From Sipunculus nudus (lineage: Eukaryota > Annelida > Sipuncula > Golfingiida > Sipunculidae): 64,000 bases of DNA. Each line of letters begins with the position of its first letter. The first letter of the stretch is position 1. Positions 1-12,088 of the stretch are shown here, piece after piece. Location: positions 73,970,618 through 74,034,617 of the forward strand of contig CM049317.1 of assembly GCA_026874595.1 (NCBI GenBank), written 5' to 3'. The position numbers and the translations under genes are program-made. The notes beneath the pieces are model-generated. The model ran no database searches. It was not told the origin of the DNA and worked only from the letters and a program-made list of their open reading frames with translations.

Positions 1-1440
1 ATTGTACTCATAAGTATGAGAATGTGTTCTTCTCGAACAAACTGACATATTCATTTAGTTATTAACATCAACAAACAGACATAACAACATGTATCATCTA
101 GCGAAGTTAACTGTCAGCAAGTTTGCTTCAGCATAAACAATAATGACTGGCAGTTAGAGAGTGTAGGTTTCTTGATCTATTTTTAGCCGGGCAGACTGGG
201 TTAAACATAAATCACAATAACCAGTATTAAAAGAGTGTTCAGTTCGCAAACGGATTCCATTAGTTCTGTTTAGAGGGTTTTTTTTATCTATATGTAGTCG
301 GACATTTCGGTAATGAAATGGTTAAACCCTACATGAGCAAGAATTATTATTTGATTTTTATCAAACCTGAACTCAACTTAGAATTAAGGTAATAGTTACT
401 ACCAAACGGAACCACTCTTTGATAAAAATACTTCAAAAGTATGGTAACATGAATTGTTATCATATATGAAATTCATGTTTTACTTGTTTGCTTAAACATT
501 CAAAATTAATCAAGACGTTTCTCAGTTCAAATATTCAGGTATTTGTTGTGTTTTGCTGAGATATCATAATCAACTATTTTTTTAAATATCTTCAGCATAA
601 ATTAACATGCATCTGTATTATGAAAGAAAATTGTATGTAGACAGCAATCACATTAAAACTTTGGTACTGGTTGCTGGCTAAAGTGAATTCAAAGAATTAC
701 CACCTATCTTGAAATATAGGGGCATGTATATTACTTATTTTAAGCGTTAGGTTATAACAACACTGTACTATTTTACCATGCGATATGACTACAGACTGTT
801 GCACTCGATGGTATATCTTGATATAACATCTTCTTTGATGTAGCAAATATGCAAAAAGTTACCCTTTCGGTTTCCGTCTAGCCAGTTACAATCCCTCAAT
901 ATTCTCAAATTAATATTCACAAAATACAAGTCCGCAAAAAAAATAATTACTTAGAAAACAATTATGAAGGTTGTACCAAATAAGTATGAAAACGTAGCCT
1001 TTCTAAGCTCCAAAAAGGTTAGTGAATTTGGTTTATCACGTCACAATTAGTCAAATCACAAATTTTCCTTCTAGCATAAAAAAAAAACAATTCATATACG
1101 GAGCCGTATCGAAGGGGAAGCCATTGAAACAAAAAGTTAAACAATTTCAACAAGACAGATGGTGGTTATCTATGATTTCTAGCTCTAATGCATTAAGTCC
1201 ACACTTACGCGAGAGTCATCATATTGACATTTAAAATTAACCTTTACAGAAGACAAATACACTGAAAAACGGACCTTCACTCTTTTCGATCACGGACGTG
1301 CTCCAGATAAAAAATCTGCATTGGGCCAGAATATCTAAGCCTGCCTTGTTTTTGTGCGCTTTTCCCTTCTTAGATAGATGCAGATATGATAGTCGTAAGG
1401 TCCAGGACTAACACTTACGCGCATGCCGAGACTAACTATA
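1..1440. repeat. Left part of duplication unit 1
   Basis: No gene is seen. The sequence aligns by eye, with many substitutions and small gaps, to 8340-9640. Landmarks are 614-660 against 8370-8420, 742-800 against 8442-8500, 885-1080 against 8730-8910 (sharing TCAAATTAATATTCA and TTATGAAGGT), and 1370-1430 against 9595-9650 (TGATAGTCG then AGGTCC). The second copy is interrupted at 9017-9588 by an inverted-repeat element that is missing here. This makes 1-8330 and 8340-16570 two tandem copies of an old segmental duplication; the first may begin before the window. Confidence 0.7.
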
Positions 1441-1574
1441 AAAGTTGATTGCTTGCTGTGCTGAAGCAGGTATGGGCCCCAAGACATTGACTGAGCATTG
1501 TAAGGCCAACACGTTTGATCATGGATTAAATCATTGGCCTCTTTCCTGTCAGTGTTTACGATGGAATGGGCCCA

Positions 1575-1575
<1 letters not shown>

Positions 1576-1635
<60 letters not shown>
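1576..1635. repeat. (AT)n microsatellite
   Basis: About 30 uninterrupted AT dinucleotides. Open frames of alternating Tyr-Ile through it are artefacts. Confidence 0.95.
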
Positions 1636-1636
<1 letters not shown>

Positions 1637-1799
1637 CAGAGTGCCGTTTTTCCGAAAGTGTCGGGGGACAAGCTTTTTCAAACTTTTCGGAAAAGGGGCC
1701 TTTGATTAACAGCAAGTTAATATTTATTTGGCAATGATTAGTCAACCACCGACGTGCGTGCCCTTTTTTCAGCAAATTCACCATGGGCAAATGTCAAAT

Positions 1800-3470
1800 G
1801 ACATTGGTGAAGCTCGGTGAGTTTCTTTTACAGTCCAAAGGCTCCGCTAGTGCCGCTCACGTACGTATAACGAGTGGTGAAATGCAAGTTTTTGAACGAT
1901 CGTAGAGTGTACCTATTAAAATGAATAATTTATAATTTTTCTTCAAGTTCTTCAGGCAACTTCAGGCAACTTCATTTTGTATTCAACAAGTTTCTCTTTG
2001 CTATTTTTTTTATTTCGGTAATAAAATTCCTTGCGATGATGGCAGGACTTGTCACCCCGGCCGAGCCTGTCAAGGATTTTAGATCTCCTTGTAGGTAAAA
2101 GGGGAATGATTCATTAGCTATATAATGCAGAGCTTAAGCAGATGACACAATTACTCACTGGAGTATACTGGTTATTTTTATGGCCAGGCTCGCAAGCTAT
2201 AACCCTGAAGATAAACAAAATGATAGGCCTTATGATACTTCGCTAATGCGCATGCGAGTAAACTGGTCAGTTATTTGGCCTGACATCATAACACAAGTGA
2301 GCTAATCTGAGTATAAAAGAGAATTGGTTGAAAATACATAAGTGCTCTTGGATAAACTGTTCAGCCGCTTTATAGAGGTATAGGGAACTCAGCGTTGATC
2401 GGCTAACCTACACAGGGCAGAACGGAAATAAAAATGCCTATCCGATCTCTTTCTTATTAAGGTATGTACTCGGGCTGAGGCCACGCATGACTGACACACA
2501 GTCCCGCGATCCTGGTTTCGAAAATGACCGCTTGTAACCGATTCCTGTTTAAAATATGACTCAAACATACAGGAAATTTATATTGTTACCACCTGCATTA
2601 AAATCTGAGAAATTCTTCCCGAATACCCTTGTATTTCTGTACAGCAAGAGCACCACTCATGCACTGCCGAAAAAAAAACCCCGACGCCTATGCAGTCAGC
2701 TGGTCCGCTAAGCGACACCCAAACCTTCCCAACACCACCCCTACCGCTGGAAAACTTAAGTTACATGGAAACATTAATTTTCCCTCTTTGTTATTTTTGA
2801 TGTATCCACATATTGCTCTTATACAGACCGAGATTCTTGTCATTTCTGTCTGTGTTCCTGGTCAATTGTCTTCCGTTCTATTTATTATTAGCCAGTAAAT
2901 GATACCATGTGTACCTCGATTTCAAGTTATTACGCAGTTCACGTCGACGCCAACAGGTGGCGCCACCGGCCGATGACGTGAAAACGCCAGGAAAATCAGT
3001 CCCTCTGTCGGCCGTCCTCTGGCTCCCTTTTAAGGTATTCTAATTAACCAGACCTTTTTCATAAAGTAGGTCATTATTTATATCCCTTAGCTACATTCCC
3101 GTTACTTGTAATTTTATTTTGCGCAAATTGCATTCAGTCACCCCGGTCCTGCCTTTTAGCCCGGTCCTGTCAATAGGGTCCGCTCGGTTCCCAGGAATGC
3201 AATATGGCGGTGTAACCTTAAGGAACCACAACTAATTTTACCCTTTACAAAATAAACCAAATGCTCCAACAACTGCTGCAATCTACATCTCATACTAAGA
3301 CCTTAACTCCAACATATGCAAAAGTGGTAGAATCCACGTCAAAGGAGAGTAAATCGCTTTTGCAATTACACTCACGAAAACACTCATCGAAAGAGACAAG
3401 GTTTTCTTCAAACCAAAGTGAAATACTTGCTGTTCGGTCGACTCAAACCGTACCTCCAATTGTCAGAAAA
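1800..3470. other. Non-coding interval, unit 1
   Basis: No gene is recognised. By position, a first exon matching the one at 11174 should lie in or near this interval, but I find no copy of the YGTLKRG-coding stretch. Two related GC-richer patches, each beginning GTCACCCCGG and followed by CCTGTCAA, lie at about 2052 and 3138 and may be remnants of one repeat. The rest is unremarkable AT-rich DNA. Confidence 0.5.
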
Positions 3471-3479
3471 ACTTTGGTT

Positions 3480-4345
3480 ATAGAAGGGGCCACGGAACTG
3501 TGTGTGCCCTAATTAAACGAGGTTATAAGGTTTTATTGAGAATCCAGGTTACACGTTTGTTTGCGTTTTGGATGCTTCATCAGCATTTGATAGAATCTGT
3601 TAAACAACGTTTTTTCGTAAACTCGTCAAAAGGAGGTACCTTTATATCTAGTAAGAATGTTATATTTCTTGTACCTTCACCAAAAAAAAACTGAAAGATG
3701 GAAATCTCTTTCATCATCTTAGTTTTAGGTGACTAATGGTGTCCGACAGGGTGGTGTATAATCACCACATCTTTTAAATATTTACATGGACGATCTCAGA
3801 TGTATTTTAAACAAATATGTAATTGGATGTTGCAGTAATAGAACAACTTGTGAATGCAGATTACGAAGTACTGTTTGCACCATCTGTAAAAGGTTAACAA
3901 GACTGATTAGTTTAACGTATGGTTACGGAATGTCTCTTCAAATTATTTTTAATAAACAAAAATTGCAATAAACAACAACTGTGTATGCACATAATGGGTC
4001 AAAGTAGGGTATAGTCCTCGGCAGTACCTAAGCTAATAACTGGTGAAACACATCTGACTTTCGATATAAAGAACAAATATCTCGGCTGTAATTTGGATAA
4101 CTATTTACAGGATTATGATGATATGCAAAGACAAAGGTGTTTGCTGTATACTGTAGCCAAAACTAAACTAAATTTTAAACACTGTTCAGAACCTGTCAAT
4201 ATTGTTCAAATAGTGCTTTTCTGCCCCATGTAGTGAACGTTTATGGCGTAAATTTTAAGAAGGCTTGCTTGCAAACGATTAAAGTTGCATACAACAATTC
4301 TCTAAGAATTTTTATGGGATTACCTAAACTGTGCAGTTTTAGGAC
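3480..4345 (+). pseudogene. Decayed CR1/L2-type non-LTR retrotransposon, reverse transcriptase remnant
   Basis: This is a dead reverse-transcriptase fragment readable only by changing frame. In order it shows a TELC..LNEVIRFY-like block (3490-3535), FVCVLDASSAFDRI (3556-3597; catalytic-Asp motif A context), NGVRQGGV (3735-3758), YMDDL (about 3783-3797), and VNADYEVLFAPS (3850-3885), where the usual YADD of motif C has degenerated to ADY. GYGMSLQIIFN follows (3924-3956), then CNLDNYLQDYDDMQRQR (about 4086-4136) and VAYNNSLRIFMGLPK (4284-4328). This order and spacing is typical of CR1/L2-like elements. Several stops and frameshifts interrupt it. No 5' end, endonuclease or 3' tail was identified. 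It lies just upstream of the orphan GGACT exon and may have contributed to loss of that copy's first exon (inference). Confidence 0.82.
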
Positions 4346-4499
4346 AGCAATTACTTATTATTAGTTTACCCTTATAATAAATAATAATTTACCCTTATTA
4401 TAAATAACAATCCAACAAATTGTCCATATAATTCATTTCCAGGCTAAAAAGTCCAACACTATTGATTTTTCTACTTTTAACGTAGCATAAATATCACAG

Positions 4500-4734
4500 A
4501 GCTGTTTCATTGAATGTACTCGAAAAGGACAAGGCTTGAATTCTCAAGCCCCCAGCTGACCTTCACATCGGACTCCCATTCCGTTCCACATCCGAGTCTT
4601 AGTCACTCGTAAATTGGACTTGAATCCGGACTCCAGTCAAAGTCAAGACTCGGTCCCACATCAATGCCTAATATATTTTCACTTTTCATGATTCCTTGAA
4701 GTGGTTTGTCCACTTTGTGTGGTTTATATTTCAG
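4500..4734. repeat. Intronic GAGTCC-word repeat shared by both GGACT copies
   Basis: This closely matches 13290-13527, immediately upstream of the functional exon 2, so it is the duplicated 3' end of the intron. It contains degenerate words such as GGACTCC, GAGTCTTAGTC, GACTTGAATCC and GGACTCCAGTC. The same word set tiles the element at 20373-21204. The relic therefore predates the duplication. Confidence 0.7.
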
Positions 4735-5095
4735 CACGTACTTGGTGAGGTTTACGAAATTGATGATCTGATGCTCGCAACCTGTAAATACTATGAAGGG
4801 CATCCAGATTTATATCAAAGAACAAACGTAAAAGTTAAATTTATCCCTGAGACAGACCATCTGACCATTACCGATCCGGAACAGTTAATAGTGGCCCAGC
4901 AAGAAGCGGAAGCGTCCGAATCAGGAGAGACTATAGAATGCATGACATACATAGATTTTTAGACCTAACCTACTCAGTATGGAGTGCAAAGAGGAATTCC
5001 TAGCCGAACGGGAAGAGTGGAGGAAACCGAGCAATATACGAACTGAAATTGGACTCTGGAGTACGGACTATAATAATGAGATCGTAAATCTTTAA
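4735..5095 (+). pseudogene. Orphan, frameshifted exon 2 of a GGACT paralogue
   Basis: A TTTCAG acceptor precedes 4735, and the encoded start HVLGEVYEIDDLML is nearly identical to exon 2 of the intact gene at 13528. The YYEGHP stretch with the putative catalytic Glu is retained. About 200 bases in, a net 5-base deletion relative to the intact copy breaks the frame, and a stop falls at 4960-4962. The rest of the exon (for example MECKEEFLAE from 4979) stays open in another frame to a stop at 5093-5095. No first exon carrying YGTLKRG was found upstream in the window. I call it a pseudogene. The alternative is a live paralogue with a shortened C-terminus and an exon 1 outside the window; the missing exon and retroelement remnant upstream make that less likely. 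Confidence 0.72.
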
Positions 5096-5099
5096 ATAC

Positions 5100-8000
5100 A
5101 AAATAGAGACTAAGGGCAATCATTGGTCAGCTTTGGTACCGTGCTTATTTGTCCAGTAGACCACCTGTGACTACACCTGCTGTGCCGTCAGTAAACATAC
5201 ATTGAAGTACAATATGTAAAATAAAACACTTTTCCTTGCGCCGTTAGACGTATGTCCGGAACTTCTGTGCTGGTTTAAACACCGTGCGGCGGTCAAAGAG
5301 CCATAAATTAGTTATACCATATATCGACAGATGCCCGTGTCGGTGTTGTAATATAGCCATGTAAGCCGTGCACCAGTGAGTCTTATTAGCTTTACAAGAA
5401 CCCCAATCTATATCTGTCAATCGACATATACTTTTCCAAAGTAGAACGAAACTAGTTATTAGGGGCTGATATCTTCAAGCCTCTCACCGAGTGTAAAATC
5501 CTTACCAGGTCCATAAAGTTTATGGATTTTTTTTTATATGGAGGATGTATTAATAAAATCTTAAGACCAAAGGTTTAACAAGTACATATTTTACTATAGT
5601 TTTTGATTATCCAGCCCATACATACTAAACGACAGTTATATTTTAGTTGTAACAGACAGGAACGAGATTACATCATATATTGAGTTGTCATGGAATATAT
5701 ATATATATATATTTGTATATATATGTGTGTGTGTAAAGGTTTTTAGGATAGGAAATCTCGCATATTTCTGAACACAAAGCCAGCAGGTTGTGTTCAAATT
5801 GTCGTGGGTTCACTGGTATTTCTGAATAAATGGTCAAAGTTTGTAAACCAACAACAATGTAAATTATAAGGCCTGTTTACGCATATTCTGTATTTACTAG
5901 CAATTCAACGTTCAGGATCACGAAACATAACCCAAGACCTTAGGGCTGTAAAGGTCAAGGTAAATGGTGTCAAATATGAAAAAATAGGTAATGTAAAAAT
6001 GATGTGATCAACTCTTTTCGTTGAACTTTTGCGTACAGAATTATGTTGGATATAGCAGCTTTTTATTTATCATACATGTACTTATCCGTGCTTGGAGAAA
6101 ATTCAGTAAGCTTCAGCAGACAATTCTTTTATTGTACATGTATCACGTGGATTATATATAGAACACCGCTAGATATCAAGTAAAAAGTAACTTTTTCCAA
6201 AAATGAGAACCTTGATGAAAGCATTCTATTTAATATATATCTATTTAATTTGATATATCACATGTTAACCGAGGCTTACAGTTTAGGGTACGCTGAGTAA
6301 GGTTTGTTAGCATAGGCTAGCCTAGTCTTGCACGTAGACCACCCTTAGCTAGGCAGTTGAAGGGGCCAATTCCGATACCTGATATGTACTAGAAATAGAT
6401 ATTCTTCTGTAATTTGTGCCCGAAAGCGCCAGTCGTACAGTGCACAACTCGCCCTCTTTGTTTATATCCACTTATTTATAACATTTGAAAGTACACCGAA
6501 ATAATCCAGACATATCAACAAAGATATCATGAGTCAGGTCAGACTAACTAGGATTTTACAAATTGTGTTTTGTAACAAGTGACCATATGAAACCAACCAC
6601 CTTAGGTCACATGACTTTTCTGTTTGTCAACATTGGTCCACGTACCTTGTTTACTAACAGCTTGTCGATAAAGAAGCTCATATATAGAAAGGCGTTTACG
6701 AATTTAACATGAGGGGAATCAGCTACACTTAATTAATATGTACTCAGAATAAAAAAGAAAGCACATACATTATGCAGAAAAGGAATACGTGTGCTTGATG
6801 TGTGTGTCCAGCATATTCAGCTCCTCGACTTAATATTACTTTTTAAAAGAAGAAGAGGTCGACATATTAGAAAGTGAGTGGAAATATGTCTTTTCTTCTT
6901 ACAAAATATAGATACATTAAAGTATTCATCACGAACTCTAGTCTTATTGAAATATATGCTTTATATTAGGATCTGAGACTGAATATATACAAAAGAAATG
7001 ATATATATTTAATATTTAAAAGTATCATATCATCATGTAACAGATGTTGCAGCTTATGTTTTTTACCACACTTGGGGACTTTGTTTATTATTATCATATA
7101 ATCTAGTGATGAGCATTCTGTAAACATTATAAATGTACAAAATAACTTTGGCATGCTTAAATAATATTTGAAAGCGAGTTATTATTTTTTATATTCTTTA
7201 AAGGCATCGGAAATTGGTTTCTCATGTTTTCGTAGATGTCCAAGTACATACTGTAGCATATTGGTGCTGTACATTACCGGACGTGTACCGATACTCATTG
7301 TTAAGAGCCTGAAACGTTAAGTCTGCAGTTATTTTCAAGATCTGATGTAAATACTATTTGTTAGAAACTGTTTCTTTAAACGACTTTACCGATTCATTTT
7401 TGTATAGAGCATTTGAATGCTGTTTTATGGAAGCAACTTTTGGCATGTAACCTGTTTTCAGTAGACGCTTTCCTTTTTGGGGGGATGGGGGGGGGGGGGT
7501 GTCTCAGTATCACCAGAACATTTTATTTTTTTATTTTTTGTGTCGTTCTTTCCATCATTGCTTTATCTTGGAACAAAAAAAAATGTATTCTACAAATCTT
7601 GTGTATATAAATATGAACGCTTTAAATATAGCAGTATTCACGTTTTTTTCTGGCGGGAACATTTTTAAGATTATTAAGTTAAAACTCATCAAACTGATCA
7701 AACTAAAGTAAGTTTAATGAAGTGTTTTGTAAATCGTTGGTGCTTATTTATAAGACAAACATATGTAGACAATTTTCTCTATATCATACGTGATTCGCGT
7801 CTTGTGTTTTTTTTACTGTTTTCATCTTTTTTTCACAAATAAGGACCAGTTTAATGGTAATGCTTAATAGACATCTTAAAGGTATGAAAAATAGACGAAT
7901 ATTCTGTTGATAATATTCACCATTTCAGAAGAAAAGCGAATATTTGCATTTTTTTTCCTGGAAAGCTAGCAAACTCAACGTGTTATATCTCCAGTGGAAA

Positions 8001-8330
8001 AAAATATATAAAAACATTCGCTCGCACACACAATATTTTTTTTTCATTTTCAGAGTCCGTACAACATTTTTTTTGTTTTGGTCTTGCCTGAGTGTCAAAC
8101 CTCGTCTTTCTTTTTCCTGATCTAAAATAAACCTTGCCAAAACATAATTGTTTCAATAGTTGTAATAACTCGTCCTTTCGTGTAGGAACACACAATTCAG
8201 TCATGGTGAATAACTAATTATATATGTTTAGCAGAAACGTTTTTCTACTTTTTATATTATTTAAAACCTGAGAAATGTCACGAAAAGGATTTGTCTTTTT
8301 TTGGTTTTTAGTTCCATGGGTCTTATACAT
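5100..8330. repeat. Right part of duplication unit 1
   Basis: No gene is seen. Parts align with 14100-16440: 6285-6350 with 15118-15185, 6830-6975 with 15222-15375 (CGACTTAATATTA, AAGAAGAAGAGG, TACAAAATA..ATACATTA), and 7983-8140 with 16110-16265 (TCGCTCGCAC, then the TTGTTTTGG..TGCCTG and GATCT..AAAT stretches). Homology is patchy, with insertions such as 6370-6800. Mixed (AT)n/(GT)n lies at 5695-5733, and a G-rich run at 7480-7500. Confidence 0.65.
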
Positions 8331-8339
8331 ATAAGGCAA

Positions 8340-9640
8340 AACATCAGCACAAATAACCTATGCGTCTTCATTTTAAGAGAAAGCAGTATGTAAGCAACAC
8401 TAACATCAAGACTGAAGCGTACGTGCAAATGTTCCTTTCTGTGAAGCGTAAGGTCATAATAATACTATGATTTTACGGTATTACAGGACTACAGAGAAAT
8501 ACTCCTGAAGATGTATCGCCTCTAATGATTCACAGTCTACTTTATCGTAACAAAGTATACAAAAACTCCAAGTTTCTACAATATTGTTCAGTATATGTAT
8601 CCACAATTGTTATACTGGGCAGCATAGAAGACAAAAGTATTGAAATATTTTCTCAAAATGGTTGACAGCGTCCAAATTGGATTTAAGCCATTTCTGTTTC
8701 TCCCACACACTGTAGCGATGGGCAGTCCCAATAAATTTTCAAATTAATATTCATAGAAGGCAAATCCACGTGGGACCTAATCACTTAATCTTGTTATGAA
8801 GGTCATACTATAACAATCTGAGAAAAGTAACCTTTCTGGGCTACACAATTGGTAGTTATTTGGTTTGTCATGTGCTTATAGGCCAAATTACAAATCTGCC
8901 ATCTAACATAAATACCATACCCCCCGAAAAAACAGGAAACATACACTGAACGGTATTGCAGGCCAAACCATTAAAAAATCAATTTCAAAATGTTTCATAG
9001 CGCGTATCCGTCCTCTAAAGCCCCTTTCACACATTCACGGATAGCATCACGGATCATCCCGGATCATCGTACAGGGATCATCCGTGTGGACTCCGTCATC
9101 ACCGTGTAAACTCCAGGCATCACCGTGTTAACACCGTGTGGCATCCATAGTGATCCTTGGCGCACCGGAATGTTCGGAGAAAAAATTAAACCTGCACAAT
9201 TTTTCGTCCCGGAGTACACGGATGATCACTCCTTGTAGGCACCGTGAGCCTCCGTGTAGCCACCGTATACATCCGGGAGTCACCGTGTAGCCACCGGGAG
9301 CTCCGTATTGAGACCGGCACTTTCCGGGTGCCAGTTCAAGTTTTTTCTCCGATTATGCTGGTGCCCCAATGATCACTACGGATGCAACACGGTGTTAACA
9401 CGATGATGCCCGGTGTTTACACGGCCATTTCGTAGATAACACGGATGATTCCAGAACGATGCTCCGGGATTATCCGTGTTGCTATGTGAAAGCCCGATTT
9501 ACGAAATCGCAGTGCTGTCCCCGGAACACCACGGATTAAGGTCAGGGGTGATCCATGTTGCTATCCGTGAATGTGTGAAAGGGGCTTAGAGACGAGCATA
9601 ATATGTGATAGTCGGGAGGTCCTGGGGACGATCCTTGCGT
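8340..9640. repeat. Left part of duplication unit 2
   Basis: This is the diverged second copy of 1-1440, interrupted by the element at 9017-9588. No coding potential was recognised. Confidence 0.65.
9017..9588. mobile_element. Non-autonomous inverted-repeat element (MITE-like), GATCATCCGTG-tiled
   Basis: The ends are long inverted repeats. The left end begins AAGCCCCTTTCACACATTCA, continues to CGGATAGCA at about 9046, and is mirrored at 9559-9587. The 570-bp interior has no open frame and is tiled with degenerate words (GATCATCCGTG, CACCGTGTAAAC, CACCGTGTTAAC, ATCCGGGAG) in both orientations, so the whole element could fold back. It is absent from the homologous site in unit 1, which supports insertion after the duplication. 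The target-site duplication is not clear, so the superfamily is open. Confidence 0.88.
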
Positions 9641-9649
9641 GCATGAGAG

Positions 9650-10800
9650 GGCTGGTAATAAGTCCTCGGCAGTGACTAAGCATTCTGAGCCTACTGTATA
9701 TCCTCATGGATTGCACTGGTTTCGTGTTGATGTTTTTGTATAGCGTATGCCTCCTATTGCTCTTATCTGATGTCTGTTATACACATTTGATATATCTGTG
9801 TCTGCTTTTGTAAGCCCCAGGTCCTGTGTTGTAACAGTAAATATACAAGATGAGAGCGTAGATTCCCATGCTGTTCTTCGGGCTGACCATTTTACGATCT
9901 GTTAAAAATACATTTAATGACTTAACTGCAGTGACTGAAAAAAATTCATCATGTATCCTGAGGCCATCGCTTTGAAGTGGAATACCAGTTCCAGTCATTC
10001 GCACACTGGATGGTGTCTAGGTCTCCAAGTTGCCATGGTGGTAATTTCCCCTATATCTCTCAAACAGGATTCAACACTCGTATAAAGAGAGCTGGACCTC
10101 GGCTACTGTCTGGAAGAATCCCGATACTTGACCAATCCTCTTCAGATTAGGCCCGGTCGATGTAACGAGGGCATCGATTCTGATCAGTGATCAGGGTGTA
10201 AGTGATGTAAGTCACCACGGTGAACCAGGAATATGTGTTGACCAAGGTAAGGGAGAGGGAGGAGTAATCATCTCTGATGACGGTGTTGTTTTGTTGGTTT
10301 ACTGAGTAACGTAGAGGTGTACGTAGTTTGTCTTGCCCCTGCATAAAGTAGTCTGGACAAAACATGGATTTGACAAATTTACGCAGATGGCTATTATATG
10401 AATGAAAATATTTGGTATGTGCTTTCATTTTGACATCAAACTTAAACCAACATAAATTATGCAAATGTTATTCAGTACGGCAACTTCATCAACACAAACG
10501 TCCAAGGATACATTAGTTAGAACTTGTTCACATACCACGTATTAACTATGTAGATTATGATTTATTCTGTTGCATGAAAAGCAAGCTCAACACATGAGAA
10601 TTCAAAGAAATAAACGTTTTGTTCTAATATTTGTATTGATTATAAATGGGATTACAAATACATTGTAATTACGCTGTTGATATCAGAATTGATGATGTAA
10701 TTGTACTTGCAATAAATGTAAAATTCCCATTTTAATATTAATACCAAACACCCAATATATAGAAACCCCCAAGTGAGAGAAAAACCACCGTACATATCCA
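9650..10800. other. Interval upstream of GGACT, no gene recognised
   Basis: Minus-strand open frames of 75 and 105 codons (9777-10004 and 10147-10464) have no recognisable domain and no supporting splice context. No repeat structure is evident. Confidence 0.4.
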
Positions 10801-10807
10801 GATCACG

Positions 10808-10809
<2 letters not shown>

Positions 10810-10872
<63 letters not shown>
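10810..10872. repeat. (AT)n microsatellite upstream of GGACT
   Basis: About 31 AT dinucleotides ending roughly 300 bases before the GGACT coding exon. Confidence 0.95.
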
Positions 10873-10877
<5 letters not shown>

Positions 10878-11173
10878 TACTTAGAATGTAAAATATTTTA
10901 TTAAAAAAAACTATATCTTAACCTTTGGTTTATTTATTTTATCACAGGTAGTTACGAATTAGTGTACAATGTGCAGTAACACGATTTGTACCGTAGGTAC
11001 AAGAGTTCATTGAGAGACAAAAACAAAGGGCAGGATTAAGCTTAAAACAACTTGCTCTACATTGGACTTCGATCTAACTGGGTGTATAAAATGGTAATTT
11101 CGAGCTGAATAGATTTTTCCAGTCATCTCTGATAAACTTCTATTTGACATTTCCAGGTAACCATCAGGGAAGA

Positions 11174-11362
11174 ATGAACATGCCATATCTTTTCGTATAT
11201 GGAACGCTTAAGCGAGGGCACAAAAATCACTACTGGATGACAGACAGAAGCAACGGGGTCGCTAAGTTCATCAGTAATGCTAGGACCTCTGATAGGTATC
11301 CCTTAATTGTTGCTGGTGAATACAGTTCACCGCTCATGCTGAACGTCAAAGGGCAAGGCAAG
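11174..11362 (+). CDS. GGACT: Gamma-glutamylaminecyclotransferase, exon 1
   Basis: This exon encodes residues 1-63 of a 182-residue enzyme. The family cleaves gamma-glutamylamines such as gamma-glutamyl-epsilon-lysine, left by breakdown of transglutaminase cross-links, into 5-oxoproline and free amine. YLFVYGTLKRG (residues 5-15) is the diagnostic substrate-binding loop of the gamma-glutamylcyclotransferase fold. YPLIVAGEYSSP further on matches the YPLVIAGE segment of animal GGACT. The start chosen is ATG at 11174; ATG at 11180 (MPYLF) is also possible. A TTTCCAG at 11150-11156 suggests an acceptor for a non-coding upstream exon. The exon ends AAG|GTAGGG at phase 0, matching the phase-0 acceptor of exon 2. 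Reading on would give a frame ending at 11404 within the intron. Confidence 0.9.
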
Positions 11363-11499
11363 GTAGGGTTAACATTTGTAGAAAGGAAAATACGTAAATG
11401 TTAAACATGTTGATAATCAAATGTTCATTTATATAGACAAAACTTTTTTTATTAATTCACACAAAAAACTGTTACGGGGTGACATAAAAGCGGACCGAA

Positions 11500-11600
11500 C
11501 TGTCTCGCTAGTGAAGCTTGCTTTTCTAGCGATGCGGTTGGTTAGCCGGACTTGTGCGCCACCGTTATGGGTTCGAATCCCGGATCGGCTCAGTATTTTT
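11500..11600 (+). repeat. tRNA-derived SINE head or tRNA pseudogene
   Basis: A Pol III-type promoter is visible: an A-box-like TAGCGATGCGGTTGGTTAG at 11527-11545 and a B box GGGTTCGAATCC at 11569-11580. The arms do not make a convincing complete cloverleaf, so this looks like a tRNA-derived repeat rather than a working tRNA gene. Confidence 0.6.
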
Positions 11601-12088
11601 CCCCTGAATAATTTCTCTTCGTAACAACACACACACAAACGCTTTTTAAACGCAAACGTCGGCGCTTGTCACTGACCACTCTACGTATATGGGTAATTGT
11701 ATATCAAATCAAAAGCGACACAATTCTGTGCTGCTCACAGGTATTTTGATCAGATTCGTTTACTGTTTACACGTCTTGATATACACGTACATAAAAACAG
11801 ACAGATAGTTGACCACAGTTTTAAAATGTTTTAAAACATGGCAGTCATTCTCCGGCAAACATACGGAATCAGCACGTACCAATGAAGCACAAGGAGTGGA
11901 AGTCCAGGCCAAAGTCTGATTCAGATTCCCTTTATTTATAAGTATTGAAATACACTTTGACATGGGTTTAGTCAGTATGACGGTCAAACTCATTTTCCTC
12001 TCTCGGAAATGTTCCAAAATGTTGTAATTGTAATTCAATTCTAGGTTAAACAGTTCAACACTTTTTTGTAATGCTAACTTATCAACGT

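Noticed and set aside
10147-10464. 105-codon minus-strand frame upstream of GGACT
   Set aside because: No recognisable domain, and typical of chance frames at this length.
11515-11593. Functional tRNA gene
   Set aside because: The B box is good, but the acceptor and anticodon arms do not pair well enough. Called tRNA-derived repeat.
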